The position numbers were made by a program, and so were the translations under genes. Shown here piece by piece: positions 25,492 to 36,558 of a stretch of 46,916 nt of DNA. The stretch's first letter is position 1. Each line of letters starts with the position of its first letter. Location of the stretch: the NCBI GenBank assembly GCA_018399685.1, contig JAGYOK010000013.1:1-46916 (forward strand), written 5' to 3'. The stretch is from Alphaproteobacteria bacterium. GTDB lineage: Bacteria > Pseudomonadota > Alphaproteobacteria > Micavibrionales > Micavibrionaceae. The notes below the pieces were generated by a model. That model did no database searches, was not told where the DNA came from, and was given only the letters and a program-made list of their open reading frames with translations.

Positions 25492-25595
25492 ATATAGCGT
25501 CCAGCATTTTCGTTTGCCGTCGTTGCTTCGCGCCTTACGTATTAAAATACGCTGCATTGCTTGGCCTAGTCAAACAAAAACGCTGTTTGCTATAT
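25492..25595. repeat. MITE-like element with 25-bp terminal inverted repeats
   Basis: The left arm (25492-25516, beginning ATATAGC and ending CGTTTG) matches the reverse complement of the right arm (25571-25595) at 20 of 25 positions. Near the centre is a CGTATT-AA-AATACG hairpin. There is no coding capacity. The size and terminal repeats resemble a miniature inverted-repeat or palindromic intergenic element, but no second copy was found in this window. It sits exactly at the end of the ftsZ terminator. Confidence 0.5.
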
Positions 25596-25665
25596 GTATC
25601 TTAACGAGATGCGAAGCAAAATCAAGCGTAGCACCCGAAGGGTACAAGCGACAATTTGTTCGCCT

Positions 25666-25681
25666 ATGCCCCTTGGGGCAT
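25666..25681. repeat. 16-bp perfect palindrome
   Basis: ATGCCCC and its complement around a central TT. No T run follows it, so it is not a typical terminator. It could be a protein-binding site or part of the repeat cluster that begins at 25492. Confidence 0.4.
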
Positions 25682-25867
25682 TCATAAAAACACATGTAAC
25701 AAAGCGAAACAAAGCGTGATTTGATGAAGTGCAGCAACAGCTTGTATACTCCAGCTAAGGATAGGGGCGCACGCCTTTTTACAGGATGCTTAAAAACCCT
25801 TTAAAAAAAACCAAAGTAAAATAACTCGATTTTTTTAAAATTAGCAAAGATCAGCGAACAAATAATT

Positions 25868-26791
25868 ATGACGTACGTGAAACAACAAACATTACGAGCC
25901 GAAAGTGCACTCACCGGTATAGGGCTGCATTCAGGTGAAAATATTACGATGACGGTATATCCGGCCAAGCCTGATACCGGCATAGTTTTCGTGCGCACAG
26001 ATTTTCCCGCTGGTCAAAACGAGATTCCGGCGCGTTGGGATTACGTATCTGACACACAAATGTGCACCGTAATTGCTAATGAGCACGGCGCAAGTGTCGG
26101 CACGATTGAGCATTTTATGTCTGCATTGCGTGGCTGTGGCATTGATAATGCCCGTATAGAAATCGATGGAGCTGAAGTCCCCGCTATGGATGGAAGCGCG
26201 ATGCCATTTGTAAAAATGATCGAAGAGGCAGGCATAGTCTCTCAGGATGTGCCTCGCCGCATGATTCGCGTTCTTAAAGAAGTAAGCCTCCATGTGGGAG
26301 ACAAAATTGTATCTCTTAAACCCGACAATACAAGCTCTTTCGAAGGCGTGATAGAGTTTGACCACGGCAAGATTGGCCGACAGCGCTTTGAAACGCAACT
26401 GGTTAATGGTAACTTCAAACATGATATCGCCATGGCGCGTACTTTTGGCTTTAAGTGGGATGCTGCCTGGCTGCGCTCTCAAGGTCTTGGGCTTGGAGCA
26501 TCTTTGGACAACGCAGTTGTCCTTGACGAAACATCAATCTTAAACGAGCAGGGCTTGCGTTTTGATAATGAGTTTATCCGCCACAAGCTTCTTGACGCTA
26601 TCGGAGATATATATCTTGCCGGAGGCCAGATTATTGGGCGCTATAGCTCGGAAAAAGCGGGGCATGAAATCAACAACGCCCTATTGCGTGAGTTGTTTGC
26701 TGATCCTGATAACTGGGAATACACAACACTTGGCAGTAATCCCCCAAAGGAAATAAAGGCCAAGCGCGACAAACAGCTAGTACTGGCGTAG
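25868..26791 (+). CDS. lpxC: UDP-3-O-acyl-GlcNAc deacetylase LpxC
   Basis: Zinc enzyme catalysing the committed step of lipid A synthesis, which shows that the organism makes lipopolysaccharide. The 307-residue protein has zinc ligands His82 (IEHFMSALRG), His239 and Asp243 (HKLLDAIGD) and catalytic His266 (AGHEINN). Length is normal. It lies between ftsZ and bamD as in many alphaproteobacteria, and its transcript ends at the hairpin at 26844-26874. Confidence 0.96.
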   Translation: MTYVKQQTLRAESALTGIGLHSGENITMTVYPAKPDTGIVFVRTDFPAGQNEIPARWDYVSDTQMCTVIANEHGASVGTIEHFMSALRGCGIDNARIEIDGAEVPAMDGSAMPFVKMIEEAGIVSQDVPRRMIRVLKEVSLHVGDKIVSLKPDNTSSFEGVIEFDHGKIGRQRFETQLVNGNFKHDIAMARTFGFKWDAAWLRSQGLGLGASLDNAVVLDETSILNEQGLRFDNEFIRHKLLDAIGDIYLAGGQIIGRYSSEKAGHEINNALLRELFADPDNWEYTTLGSNPPKEIKAKRDKQLVLA

Positions 26792-26843
26792 CTCCTTAAG
26801 TCTAAAATACTTTTATCGAAAAACAGATTTTTCCAGAATTTAT

Positions 26844-26874
26844 AAAGGGGATAGTAGTAAATCCCCTTTCTTTT
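26844..26874 (+). terminator. Rho-independent terminator of lpxC
   Basis: A perfect 9-bp stem, AAAGGGGAT with ATCCCCTTT, an 8-base loop and a CTTTT tail. It starts 53 bases after the lpxC stop. Confidence 0.75.
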
Positions 26875-26932
26875 GGCCGCTCAAACGTCTATCAATATAG
26901 GAGTAATCCAAAAACCAGAGGGAGCTATCTTC

Positions 26933-27793
26933 ATGCACGCAGGCAAGTGCTCGGATAAAACGAATTTTCGCAGATTATTATCTACAGTAACAATTCTGTT
27001 AGTCACATTGACATTGGCGGCGTGCTCTTCCACGGGCAAAAAGGTCGAGCAGCAGACCGAGGCGGCTTCGGTTGAAATTTTGTATGAGCGTGCGAATAAG
27101 GCCTTGAAAGATGAAAACTATAAGCAGGCCACAACATATTTCGAAGAGGTAGAGCGCCAGCACCCGTATTCCGAATGGTCTACCCGCGCGCAGCTTATGG
27201 GGGCTTATTCATCATATCTGGGGCAGGATTATGAAACAGCGCTTGTTTCGCTGGATCGCTATATCCAGCTTCACCCCGGCGCAGAAGACGCGGACTATGC
27301 TTATTATCTCAAGGCGCTTTGTTACTATGAGCAGATTTCCGATGTCAGGCGCGATCAGGAAATGACCATGAAAGCCGTACGTGCGCTTAATGCACTAATC
27401 AGCCGCTTCCCTAACAGCGAATATGCTCGGGATGCAACGCTAAAGCGTGATTTAACGCTGGATCACCTCGCGGGCAAGGATATGGATATCGGGCGTTATT
27501 ACCTGAACCGTGGCTATACAAATGCAGCAATTAACCGTTTCCGCAGCGTGATAGCAACTTTCCAGACGACCAGCCACGTGCCAGAAGCCTTACACCGCCT
27601 TGTCGAGGCCTATTTGACTTTGGGGTTGAAGAATGAGGCATATCAGGTTGCAGCCGTTTTAGGGCATAACTATCCGGGTAATAAATGGTATGAGCGCTCA
27701 TACGAATTACTTGATGAAAAACAGCGACAAAAAATAATGGATGAGCGCAATATTATCGAGCGGACGATGGATAGTTTGCTTAAACCCGATTAA
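26933..27793 (+). CDS. bamD: Outer membrane assembly lipoprotein BamD
   Basis: Essential lipoprotein of the Bam complex that inserts beta-barrel proteins into the outer membrane. From ATG 26933, behind GAGGGAG, the 286-residue protein has a lipoprotein signal with lipobox LAAC and lipidated Cys31. TPR-like repeats follow (ILYERANKALKDENYKQA..., then VSLDRYIQLHPG, YYEQISDVRRDQEMT). The YYEQI..VRRDQ block is diagnostic of BamD. The open frame extends upstream to 26873, but that start has no ribosome-binding site. Confidence 0.94.
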   Translation: MHAGKCSDKTNFRRLLSTVTILLVTLTLAACSSTGKKVEQQTEAASVEILYERANKALKDENYKQATTYFEEVERQHPYSEWSTRAQLMGAYSSYLGQDYETALVSLDRYIQLHPGAEDADYAYYLKALCYYEQISDVRRDQEMTMKAVRALNALISRFPNSEYARDATLKRDLTLDHLAGKDMDIGRYYLNRGYTNAAINRFRSVIATFQTTSHVPEALHRLVEAYLTLGLKNEAYQVAAVLGHNYPGNKWYERSYELLDEKQRQKIMDERNIIERTMDSLLKPD

Positions 27794-27827
27794 ATGCAAT
27801 CCGGTCTATCTTAATGGAGTAAACGAG

Positions 27828-29495
27828 ATGCTCACGGAGCTGGATATTCGCAGCGTTGTTTTGATCGATCAGCTCAATATTGCTTTTAATGCAGGGTTGT
27901 GTGTATTAACCGGAGAGACAGGAGCCGGTAAGTCTGTCTTGCTCGATTCACTGGGGCTTGCCCTTGGAGTGCGTGGGCAAAGCGGCCTTGTGCGTAAAGG
28001 CGCTGACCATGCCCGCGTAACAGCAAGCTTCCAAATTCCACCCAATCACGAGGCTTACGAAATCCTAAAACAGGCAGATATTCTGATTGAAGAGGATATG
28101 CTTCTTTTACGCCGCGTAGTTTATAATACGGGAAAAAGCCGCGCCTTTATCAATGACCAGCCGGTAAGCGTCGGCCTGCTCAAACAAGTTGGCGAAACAC
28201 TGGTTGAAATCCACGGCCAGTTTGAAACGCAAGGGCTTTTAAATCCTGCAACCCATATATCTATGCTGGATGTCTATGCCGGATTGCACGAGGAACTGGC
28301 AGAACTGGCCAGACTCTGGAACGCCTGGAAAGATGCGCAAGTAAGACGCAATGATCTACTCTCTTTGTCTGCCCGCGCCCGCGAGGAAGAGGCATATTTG
28401 CGCCTGTCACTCGAAGATTTGCAAAAGCTCGATCCAAAAGAAGGGGAGGAGCAAGCCCTGTCATCCTTGCGTGAGCGCTTGAAAAACCGCGAAAAAATAC
28501 TTGAAGCACTGTCAATCGCATCAGCTCATCTTGGCTCTGACCATGATCCGGTGCAAAAAGCATGGGCCGCGCTTGATAATATTGCGGGAGAAGGTGAAGG
28601 CGCAATCGAGCAGGCTTTACAAGCTTTGGCGCGCGCTTCCGAAGATATGGCTGGAGCCCACAGCCTGATCCAGTCCGCACAATCTGATTTGCTCGAAAGC
28701 GATTATGATCTTGAGGAAATTGACGAGCGGCTATATGCCCTGCGCAATCAGGCGCGTAAACATGGGTGTAATCCCGATGATCTTCCCGCGATGCTGGAAA
28801 AAATACAAGAGCAACTAAACGCTATTGAGAACGCGGAGGAAACGCTGGAAAAATCAGGGCAGGAATACGAGAAGGCACGCAAGGCCTATATCCAAATAGC
28901 GGAAATAATTTCCGCTCGCCGAAAAGATGTCGGAACAAAGCTCAATGATCTGGTAGGGGGCGAACTTGCTCCTCTTAAACTGGCAAAGGCACGCTTTATT
29001 ACACAGGTGGAGCGTCTAGATGAGGTGGAGTGGAGTGCTCGCGGTATGGATCGGGTGCGCTTTCTTGTCGCCACCAATCCGGGGCAGGAACCCGGCCCCA
29101 TTCACAAGATTGCTTCCGGCGGAGAGATGTCCCGCTTTATGCTGGCGCTCAAAGTTATTATCGCGCAGGAAGGCTCAACACATAGCTTTATCTTTGATGA
29201 GGTGGACGCAGGTATTGGCGGAGCAACAGCCGATGCAGTGGGAGAGCGCCTCGCGCGTCTCGCCAAGTCTAAACAAGTGCTGGTAGTAACCCACGCGCCG
29301 CAAGTGGCCGCAAGAGCTGATCATCACTGGATTGTGACCAAAAGCGAATCGGCTGAAGAGATGGTCACAACAGATATAAAGCCCCTTGTTTCGAAGAGCG
29401 AACGTTGTGAGGAAATCGCCCGTATGCTTGCCGGAGCGGATATCACCGACGAAGCGCGGGCTGCTGCTTTAAAACTTATAGATCAGGCGGCATGA
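27828..29495 (+). CDS. recN: DNA repair protein RecN
   Basis: SMC-like ATPase used in double-strand-break repair. The 555-residue protein has Walker A GETGAGKS at 29-36, a long coiled-coil region (about 155-360, rich in E, K, L and A), and a C-terminal ATPase half with SGGEMSRFMLALK (ABC signature) and FIFDEVDAGIGG (Walker B). Start: ATG 27828, 8 bases after GGAG. The gene lies 34 bases after bamD and 15 before ligA, the standard alphaproteobacterial order. Confidence 0.95.
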   Translation: MLTELDIRSVVLIDQLNIAFNAGLCVLTGETGAGKSVLLDSLGLALGVRGQSGLVRKGADHARVTASFQIPPNHEAYEILKQADILIEEDMLLLRRVVYNTGKSRAFINDQPVSVGLLKQVGETLVEIHGQFETQGLLNPATHISMLDVYAGLHEELAELARLWNAWKDAQVRRNDLLSLSARAREEEAYLRLSLEDLQKLDPKEGEEQALSSLRERLKNREKILEALSIASAHLGSDHDPVQKAWAALDNIAGEGEGAIEQALQALARASEDMAGAHSLIQSAQSDLLESDYDLEEIDERLYALRNQARKHGCNPDDLPAMLEKIQEQLNAIENAEETLEKSGQEYEKARKAYIQIAEIISARRKDVGTKLNDLVGGELAPLKLAKARFITQVERLDEVEWSARGMDRVRFLVATNPGQEPGPIHKIASGGEMSRFMLALKVIIAQEGSTHSFIFDEVDAGIGGATADAVGERLARLAKSKQVLVVTHAPQVAARADHHWIVTKSESAEEMVTTDIKPLVSKSERCEEIARMLAGADITDEARAAALKLIDQAA

Positions 29496-31586
<2,091 letters not shown>

Positions 31587-31599
31587 GCCATAAAGCCTA

Positions 31600-31836
31600 T
31601 TAAATGGCATCAATTTTATCACGAAGCTCATAGAGCTTGTTCATGGCAGATTCGATTTCTGGCGGATAATCGCGACGCTCAATAAACTCTCCACCGCCAG
31701 TGTTGCGGGTCATTGACTGCTCCAGAGCGCGGGTAAGAATCTCAGATATTTTGAGATCTTCCTGTTCTAATGCCAGCTCAAGAGCAGAAAGAATCCTGTC
31801 GCTTAAACGAATTTGCTCTCTGGTTGCATCGGTCAT
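31600..31836 (-). CDS. Small conserved-looking protein of unknown function
   Basis: A 78-residue, acidic, helical protein (start MTDATREQIRLSDRIL) with a long predicted helix covering about 5-45 and a C-terminal ERRDYPPEIESAMNKLYELRD segment. An AAGGAG ribosome-binding site lies a few bases before the ATG, which supports a real gene. It has no membrane helix or cysteine. I do not recognise a named family. It lies between the converging ligA gene and the hydrolase at 31884, on the hydrolase strand. Confidence 0.65.
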   Translation of the reverse strand: MTDATREQIRLSDRILSALELALEQEDLKISEILTRALEQSMTRNTGGGEFIERRDYPPEIESAMNKLYELRDKIDAI

Positions 31837-31883
31837 TTCTGTTATCTCCTTAAATATTTACCAAAAATCATTTTGCACTTTAA

Positions 31884-32885
31884 TTAAAAAGGTTTCAAGG
31901 TTTCGGGACGATCTATAATCGTTTCTTTTACTAAAGCGTAAAAGTGGTTAAGAAAGTTATCACGAATCTCATCTCTTTCCATGAATATTTCATGCCCGCC
32001 GTTGGGATAGTCTATAATTTTTGCGCCCGGAATGTAGCCAGTAATCTTGTGTGAAAGCTTGTTATCAACAAGGTCTGCTTTGTGAGGTATAGAAAAAAGG
32101 CATGGCACAGTAGGCGGAGTTTTTTTAATAAGCTTTGCAAGCCGCCTGCAAGAGCGTTGAGCTTCATATATCCAGCGGAAAGAGACATCGCCGCAACGTA
32201 GCTCGGGAATATGCTCCGCCCAGAGGTGCTCAACTTTTGCCCGTTCCTTATCAGAAGTTAGATTAGCGTACTCAGTGCGCGTCTCCCAGTCATTGCCTTT
32301 GGGGACATAGCGTGTTCCGGCAAATAAATTATAAAGCCCCGCAACCGCTAATCCCATGGTCTGTGGTATTTTTTCAAATACCTTTAATCCAAAGAGCGGG
32401 GCATTAAAACAGGCGCACTCAACCCCTTCCGAGCCACCAGCCAGATAATGCAGGCCAATATGCGCGCCAGTCGAATGGCCAATCAGAGCAATAGGAATGC
32501 GCCCCTTATCAGGATGAACGCTGGAATGCTTTATATATTCCTTGATAAAATAGCGCAAATCTTCAACATCTTCGTTAAAGCCGTGGCTATGGCGTTTTTG
32601 AGGATTAGAGGCCAGCAACCGTGTGGATTTCCCCTGTCCTGCCCAATCAAGAACCCAAAATGCAAAGTTTTTGTCCAGACACCAGTTGGCAAGCTCGAAG
32701 TATTTTTCAGAAAATTCTCTAACTCCCGGCAGGCACACAACCACTACATCTGGAATATTGCCTTTTGGGAACGCAGAGCCAAACCGAACATAGCGGCCTT
32801 TTACGCGCTCGAACCCGTGCCAGCGCCAGTTTGCAGGCTGGCAGAAACGAGGCTCAAGATTGGGGGTAGGCTCTGTCGTATCCAC
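31884..32885 (-). CDS. Alpha/beta hydrolase, lysophospholipase-like
   Basis: A 333-residue cytoplasmic-looking protein of the serine aminopeptidase/monoacylglycerol lipase type. Features are VVVCLPGVREFSEKYFELANW (oxyanion region), LDWAGQGKST, nucleophile Ser138 in GHSTG, a cap domain at about 165-255, an acid near 271-274 (HKADLVD) and His298 in GGHEIF. The layout resembles PldB-type lysophospholipases. The substrate is not determinable. It starts about 70 bases after the end of pntB on the same strand and could be read from that transcript. Confidence 0.8.
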   Translation of the reverse strand: MDTTEPTPNLEPRFCQPANWRWHGFERVKGRYVRFGSAFPKGNIPDVVVVCLPGVREFSEKYFELANWCLDKNFAFWVLDWAGQGKSTRLLASNPQKRHSHGFNEDVEDLRYFIKEYIKHSSVHPDKGRIPIALIGHSTGAHIGLHYLAGGSEGVECACFNAPLFGLKVFEKIPQTMGLAVAGLYNLFAGTRYVPKGNDWETRTEYANLTSDKERAKVEHLWAEHIPELRCGDVSFRWIYEAQRSCRRLAKLIKKTPPTVPCLFSIPHKADLVDNKLSHKITGYIPGAKIIDYPNGGHEIFMERDEIRDNFLNHFYALVKETIIDRPETLKPF

Positions 32886-32954
32886 GTTTCACCGCTTTTT
32901 GTTGCTTATTATTAGGTTACTTTTTTAAAGGTGCGATAGGCTAGAATCCTAAGG

Positions 32955-34343
32955 TTATTCCATTGCCTTGATAATGTCTTCTGTCATTTTCTTCGCATCA
33001 TCTAAAAGCATCATGGTGTTTTGCTCAAAAAACAGCGGGTTGTCAATACCAGCATAACCAGAACCTAAAGAACGCTTTACAAATAACACCGTTTTAGCTT
33101 TTTCAACGTCCAAAATAGGCATACCATAAATCGGAGAGGTGGGATCTGTTTTCGCAGACGGGTTTGTAATATCATTTGCGCCAATCACATAAGCTACGTC
33201 AGCTTGTGCAAAGTCACGGTTGATATCTTCCATTTCAAATACCACATCATAAGGCACATTAGCCTCAGCCAAAAGAACGTTCATGTGCCCTGGCATACGT
33301 CCAGCCACCGGATGAATTGCATATTTCACATCCACACCTTCCTTTTTAAGGAGGTCAGCCATCTCGCGCAAGGCGTGTTGCGCCTGAGCAACGGCCATAC
33401 CGTAACCCGGAACAATAACAACCTTTGAAGCATTCTTCATAATATAGGCAGCATCCTCAGCAGCGCCAATCTTGGCGTTTCTGTCACCCATATCAACAGC
33501 TCCGGCAGCAGCATTGTCGCCGCCAAAGCCACCTAGAATAACGTTAAAGAATGAACGGTTCATACCTTTGCACATAATATAAGAAAGGATAGCGCCGGAC
33601 GCACCAACCAAAGCACCGGTCGTAATCAGCAGGTTGTTATGCAAGGTAAATCCAATCCCAGCAGCCGCCCAGCCAGAGTAAGAGTTAAGCATGGAAACAA
33701 TCACAGGCATGTCCGCGCCGCCGATAGGAATAATCATCAGCACACCTAAAGCCAGAGCAATCAAAGCGATCATCCAGAACCAGAATGCATTTCCTGTAAC
33801 GCAAAGAAGAATAACCATAAGCAGCAAAACACCGCCAAGAGCCGCATTAATCAAATGTTGCTTATCAAAAGTAATCGGCTTGCCGCTGATTTTCCCCTGT
33901 AATTTGCCCCATGCTACAATAGAGCCTGTTAAGGTGAGCGCTCCAATAGCAAGCCCTAATGACATTTCAATCAGGCTGATCGTATGGATATCGCCGTATA
34001 CGCCAATCCCAAAAGCAACAGGGTTATAAAAAGCCGCCGCCGCAACGCAAACCGCAGCCAGACCAACCAAAGAGTGGAAAGCCGCCATAAGCTGGGGCAG
34101 GGAGGTCATCTCAATGGTTCTGGCGATATAAGTTCCGATAGAACCGCCAACAGCAATTCCCACTATGATTAATGTCCAGCTCGTTACTTGCGGCATAAGC
34201 ATAGTCGTTATAATGGCCAGTGCCATACCGACTATCCCGAAAAGCAGTCCTCGCCGCGCACTTTCAGGGTGCGACAACCCGCGCAATGCAAGAATGAAAA
34301 AGACCGATGCTACTATGTATATAAGGTGAGAGAGTATTAACAT
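32955..34343 (-). CDS. pntB: NAD(P) transhydrogenase, beta subunit
   Basis: Membrane subunit carrying the NADP-binding domain III of the proton-translocating transhydrogenase, which makes NADPH at the expense of the proton gradient. The 462-residue protein has about nine membrane helices in the first 270 residues. The soluble NADP domain follows, with VPGYGMAVAQAQHA, HPVAGRMPGHMNVLLAEA and the terminal YAGIDNPLFF. It is the last gene of the pnt group, 71 bases after the small alpha-2 subunit. Confidence 0.95.
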   Translation of the reverse strand: MLILSHLIYIVASVFFILALRGLSHPESARRGLLFGIVGMALAIITTMLMPQVTSWTLIIVGIAVGGSIGTYIARTIEMTSLPQLMAAFHSLVGLAAVCVAAAAFYNPVAFGIGVYGDIHTISLIEMSLGLAIGALTLTGSIVAWGKLQGKISGKPITFDKQHLINAALGGVLLLMVILLCVTGNAFWFWMIALIALALGVLMIIPIGGADMPVIVSMLNSYSGWAAAGIGFTLHNNLLITTGALVGASGAILSYIMCKGMNRSFFNVILGGFGGDNAAAGAVDMGDRNAKIGAAEDAAYIMKNASKVVIVPGYGMAVAQAQHALREMADLLKKEGVDVKYAIHPVAGRMPGHMNVLLAEANVPYDVVFEMEDINRDFAQADVAYVIGANDITNPSAKTDPTSPIYGMPILDVEKAKTVLFVKRSLGSGYAGIDNPLFFEQNTMMLLDDAKKMTEDIIKAME

Positions 34344-34414
34344 GTTGGTTTCCTAAGTATTATCCTTATCAGGTATTTATTTTTAAAGCGAAGCACATGG
34401 CTTTCATAAAATTG

Positions 34415-34810
34415 TTATTTTTTCTTAAACATATGAAGCATGCGCTGCGTGATAACAAAGCCACCAAATATGTTTACAGAGGCAAGGGTCACGGCCAAAA
34501 ATCCCATAAAACTGGATATCCCGGATTCAGAGAAGGTCCCTGTCGCAAAAACAGCACCAACGATAATTACAGATGAAATTGCATTTGTTATACCCATTAA
34601 AGGAGAGTGCAAAGCAGGCGTAACGCGCCATACTACGTGATATCCTACAAAACAGGCCAGAACGAAAACAGTCAGGCCGGTGATAAAGAAAGGCTCTGTA
34701 TAAGCCGGAGTCGTATCGGCAGATTTTGAAACCAGTTCCATGGCCAGTTCTTCAGAATTTGCAATCAGCTCTGCCAGGCTTTCCTGAAATTTTTGTGCTT
34801 TATCAGACAT
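34415..34810 (-). CDS. pntAB: NAD(P) transhydrogenase, alpha subunit part 2
   Basis: A 131-residue membrane protein with three predicted helices (about 38-60, 68-90, 100-125). It is the membrane portion of the alpha subunit, which is a separate gene in alphaproteobacteria such as Rhodospirillum and fused to domain I in E. coli. A hydrophilic N-terminus of about 35 residues precedes the helices. It lies five bases downstream of the alpha-1 gene, so the three pnt genes form one operon. Confidence 0.93.
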   Translation of the reverse strand: MSDKAQKFQESLAELIANSEELAMELVSKSADTTPAYTEPFFITGLTVFVLACFVGYHVVWRVTPALHSPLMGITNAISSVIIVGAVFATGTFSESGISSFMGFLAVTLASVNIFGGFVITQRMLHMFKKK

Positions 34811-34815
34811 AGTTT

Positions 34816-36162
34816 TTACTTCCCTTTATCTTTGTCTTTTGTTTTCGGGTTATTTTTCTTCTCCTCGGATTTTCCTTCGGTTTTTTCCTTTGCCTTTGGC
34901 TTTTCTTCGGCTTTCGGCTTTTCCTCTTTTTTATCTTCTTTTTTAACCTCTTTTTCAGCCGTTTTTTCAGCCGTTTTTTCAGCCGTTTTTTCAGTCTCTT
35001 TTTTGGCTTCTTTCTTAGCCGGAGCCTTGCCCCCGAAAGCAGGATGAACGATTTTTCCGCCGCGTGTCATAGTAACGCCCTGAATAATCTCGTCTTCTGG
35101 ATTGATGTTTAAATCGCCGCTATCTTTATCGATAATCAAATTCATCAATGCCAGAAGATTCTTTGCATAAAGCGCAGAGGAATCAGCCGCCAGACGGCTT
35201 GGAACGTTTAGATGGCCAATGATCGTGACATCATGTTTTGTGACGACTTTACCAGCCTCCGCCAACTCGCAGTTTCCGCCTGTCTCAACAGCCAGATCAA
35301 CAATCACAGAGCCGGGCTTCATGGATTTAACCATAGCCTCGCTAATCAGTTTGGGAGCAGGCCTCCCAGGTATAAGAGCCGTAGTGATAACAATATCCTG
35401 CTTTGCGATATGTTGCTCAACAAGCTTAGCCTGCTTTTTCTTATATTCGGCAGACATCTCCTTGGCATAGCCACCAGCGGTTTCTGCTTGCTTAAACTCT
35501 TCATCTTCAACAGCAATGAAGTTCGCGCCCAGTGATTCGACCTGCTCCTTTGCCGCAGGGCGTACGTCTGTAGCAGAAACAATACCACCAAGGCGGCGTG
35601 CCGTAGCGATTGCCTGCAATCCGGCAACGCCGGCGCCCATAACAAATACCTTCGCCGGAGGCACAGTGCCCGCCGCGGTCATCATCATTGGCATAGCGTG
35701 AGGGTAATGCTCCGTAGCGTCTAAAACAGCCTTGTATCCGGCAAGGTTAGATTGGGAGGAGAGAACGTCCATACTTTGTGCGCGGGAAATACGGGGCACA
35801 AATTCCATTGAAAACGTATCGATTCCAGCTTTCGCGCAATCATTCAAAATATCTTTGTTTGAAAAAGGAGCAAGCATCGCAATCAGCAGCGCGCCTTTGG
35901 GAATATCCTTTAGCTCTTCGGCATCAGGAGCCTGTACTTTCAAAATTACATTCGCGTCTTTAACGGTTTCGCCGTATGTTTTTGCAATTTTCGCACCGGC
36001 GTCTTTATAAGCGCTGTCAGTGAATGCAGCATATTTACCGGCATTGCTTTGCACAGTTACAGTTGCGCCATTTGCGATATATTTCTTTACGGTGTCCGGC
36101 GAAGCGGCAACACGTTTTTCGTTACTTTCCGTCTCTTTCGGGATAGCCAGATGAATGCTCAC
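34816..36162 (-). CDS. pntAA: NAD(P) transhydrogenase, alpha subunit part 1, with Lys/Glu tail
   Basis: Soluble NAD(H)-binding domain I of the transhydrogenase. I place the start at GTG 36162, behind AGGA, giving 448 residues beginning [17 protein letters not shown]. The frame also stays open to ATG 36207. Recognisable parts are [13 protein letters not shown], the Rossmann loop GAGVAGLQA with ATDVR, and [11 protein letters not shown]. Family members end near residue 375-385. Here an extra tail of about 70 residues follows, made almost only of Lys, Glu, Ala and Pro and including tandem TAEK repeats encoded by a 12-bp DNA repeat. The tail should be disordered and highly charged. Confidence 0.94.
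   Translation of the reverse strand: MSIHLAIPKETESNEKRVAASPDTVKKYIANGATVTVQSNAGKYAAFTDSAYKDAGAKIAKTYGETVKDANVILKVQAPDAEELKDIPKGALLIAMLAPFSNKDILNDCAKAGIDTFSMEFVPRISRAQSMDVLSSQSNLAGYKAVLDATEHYPHAMPMMMTAAGTVPPAKVFVMGAGVAGLQAIATARRLGGIVSATDVRPAAKEQVESLGANFIAVEDEEFKQAETAGGYAKEMSAEYKKKQAKLVEQHIAKQDIVITTALIPGRPAPKLISEAMVKSMKPGSVIVDLAVETGGNCELAEAGKVVTKHDVTIIGHLNVPSRLAADSSALYAKNLLALMNLIIDKDSGDLNINPEDEIIQGVTMTRGGKIVHPAFGGKAPAKKEAKKETEKTAEKTAEKTAEKEVKKEDKKEEKPKAEEKPKAKEKTEGKSEEKKNNPKTKDKDKGK
34951..34994. repeat. 12-bp tandem repeat inside pntAA
   Basis: The plus-strand unit CAGCCGTTTTTT starts at 34956, 34968 and 34980, with a partial copy at 34992. It encodes three TAEK units in the charged C-terminal tail of the alpha-1 subunit. 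Repeat-number slippage would keep the frame and change tail length by four residues. Confidence 0.85.
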
Positions 36163-36386
36163 GATTTTAAAATTCCTATAATTCTCTAGTTTAAACGCTA
36201 CACACAATGCAACATTTCTTCATGCTTGTGAAGAGAGATATTAGGGAAAAATAAGTTTTCCAAACCAGATAGTGTAGTAATGTTTTATGTCTGTTTCTGC
36301 GCAAATAGAGTTTTTGGAGGCTGTTCTAAAGTAAAACGTGCAATTTACGCATGTTCTAAAAGTATGCAGAGATTATGTTTTATTGA

Positions 36387-36398
36387 TATTTCGCGGAA
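36387..36398 (+). promoter_or_regulatory. Direct repeat copy 1, TATTTCGCGGAA
   Basis: Exact 12-mer also found at 36524-36535, with a related core TTTCGCGG at 36512-36519. The core TTTCGCGGAAA is close to self-complementary. Candidate protein-binding site upstream of the secretion operon. The binding protein is unknown. Confidence 0.35.
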
Positions 36399-36523
36399 TA
36401 ATTTAAGTAAAACTTTATAAACACTTGAGAGAGAGCATGGTTTTTCATATCATAATAAAGTTATGTAAGGCGATTCGCATATTTTTAATGGTTTACCTTA
36501 CCCCTTCCTCTTTTCGCGGTTTC

Positions 36524-36535
36524 TATTTCGCGGAA
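36524..36535 (+). promoter_or_regulatory. Direct repeat copy 2, TATTTCGCGGAA
   Basis: Second exact copy, 24 bases before the start of the outer-membrane channel gene, where bound protein would interfere with transcription or lie over the leader. The partial copy TTTCGCGG at 36512 is 14 bp upstream. Confidence 0.35.
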
Positions 36536-36558
36536 AATCTTAAGATGTTTTGTTTAAT

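Larger units (their letters stand above)
25407..25867. other. Gene-free region between ftsZ and lpxC with structured repeats
   Basis: 461 bp with no supported gene. It holds the ftsZ terminator (25459-25491), a roughly 104-bp inverted-repeat element (25492-25595), a 16-bp perfect palindrome (25666-25681) and an AT-rich stretch before lpxC. An 84-codon frame across 25433-25687 is an artefact of the repeats. A short TTGCTTCGC segment near 25525 is repeated in inverted form (GCGAAGCAA) near 25610, so the whole area can fold extensively. Confidence 0.5.
36163..36558. promoter_or_regulatory. Divergent control region between pnt genes and secretion operon
   Basis: About 395 bp, strongly AT-rich, with no supported gene. 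It must hold promoters for the pnt genes (leftward) and the secretion operon (rightward). Three copies of a TTTCGCGG core are present: at 36389 and 36526 within an identical 12-mer TATTTCGCGGAA, and at 36512. I could not choose a single promoter with confidence. Confidence 0.45.

Noticed and set aside
25433-25687. 84-codon frame between ftsZ and lpxC
   Set aside because: It runs through the ftsZ terminator and the inverted-repeat element. Its start lies upstream of the terminator and the translation is a by-product of the repeats.
23313-26824. 15-mer CTTTTATCGAAAAAC shared by the ftsZ leader (23313-23327) and the bamD upstream region (26810-26824)
   Set aside because: About one exact 15-mer pair is expected by chance in a window of this size, more so in AT-rich spacers.
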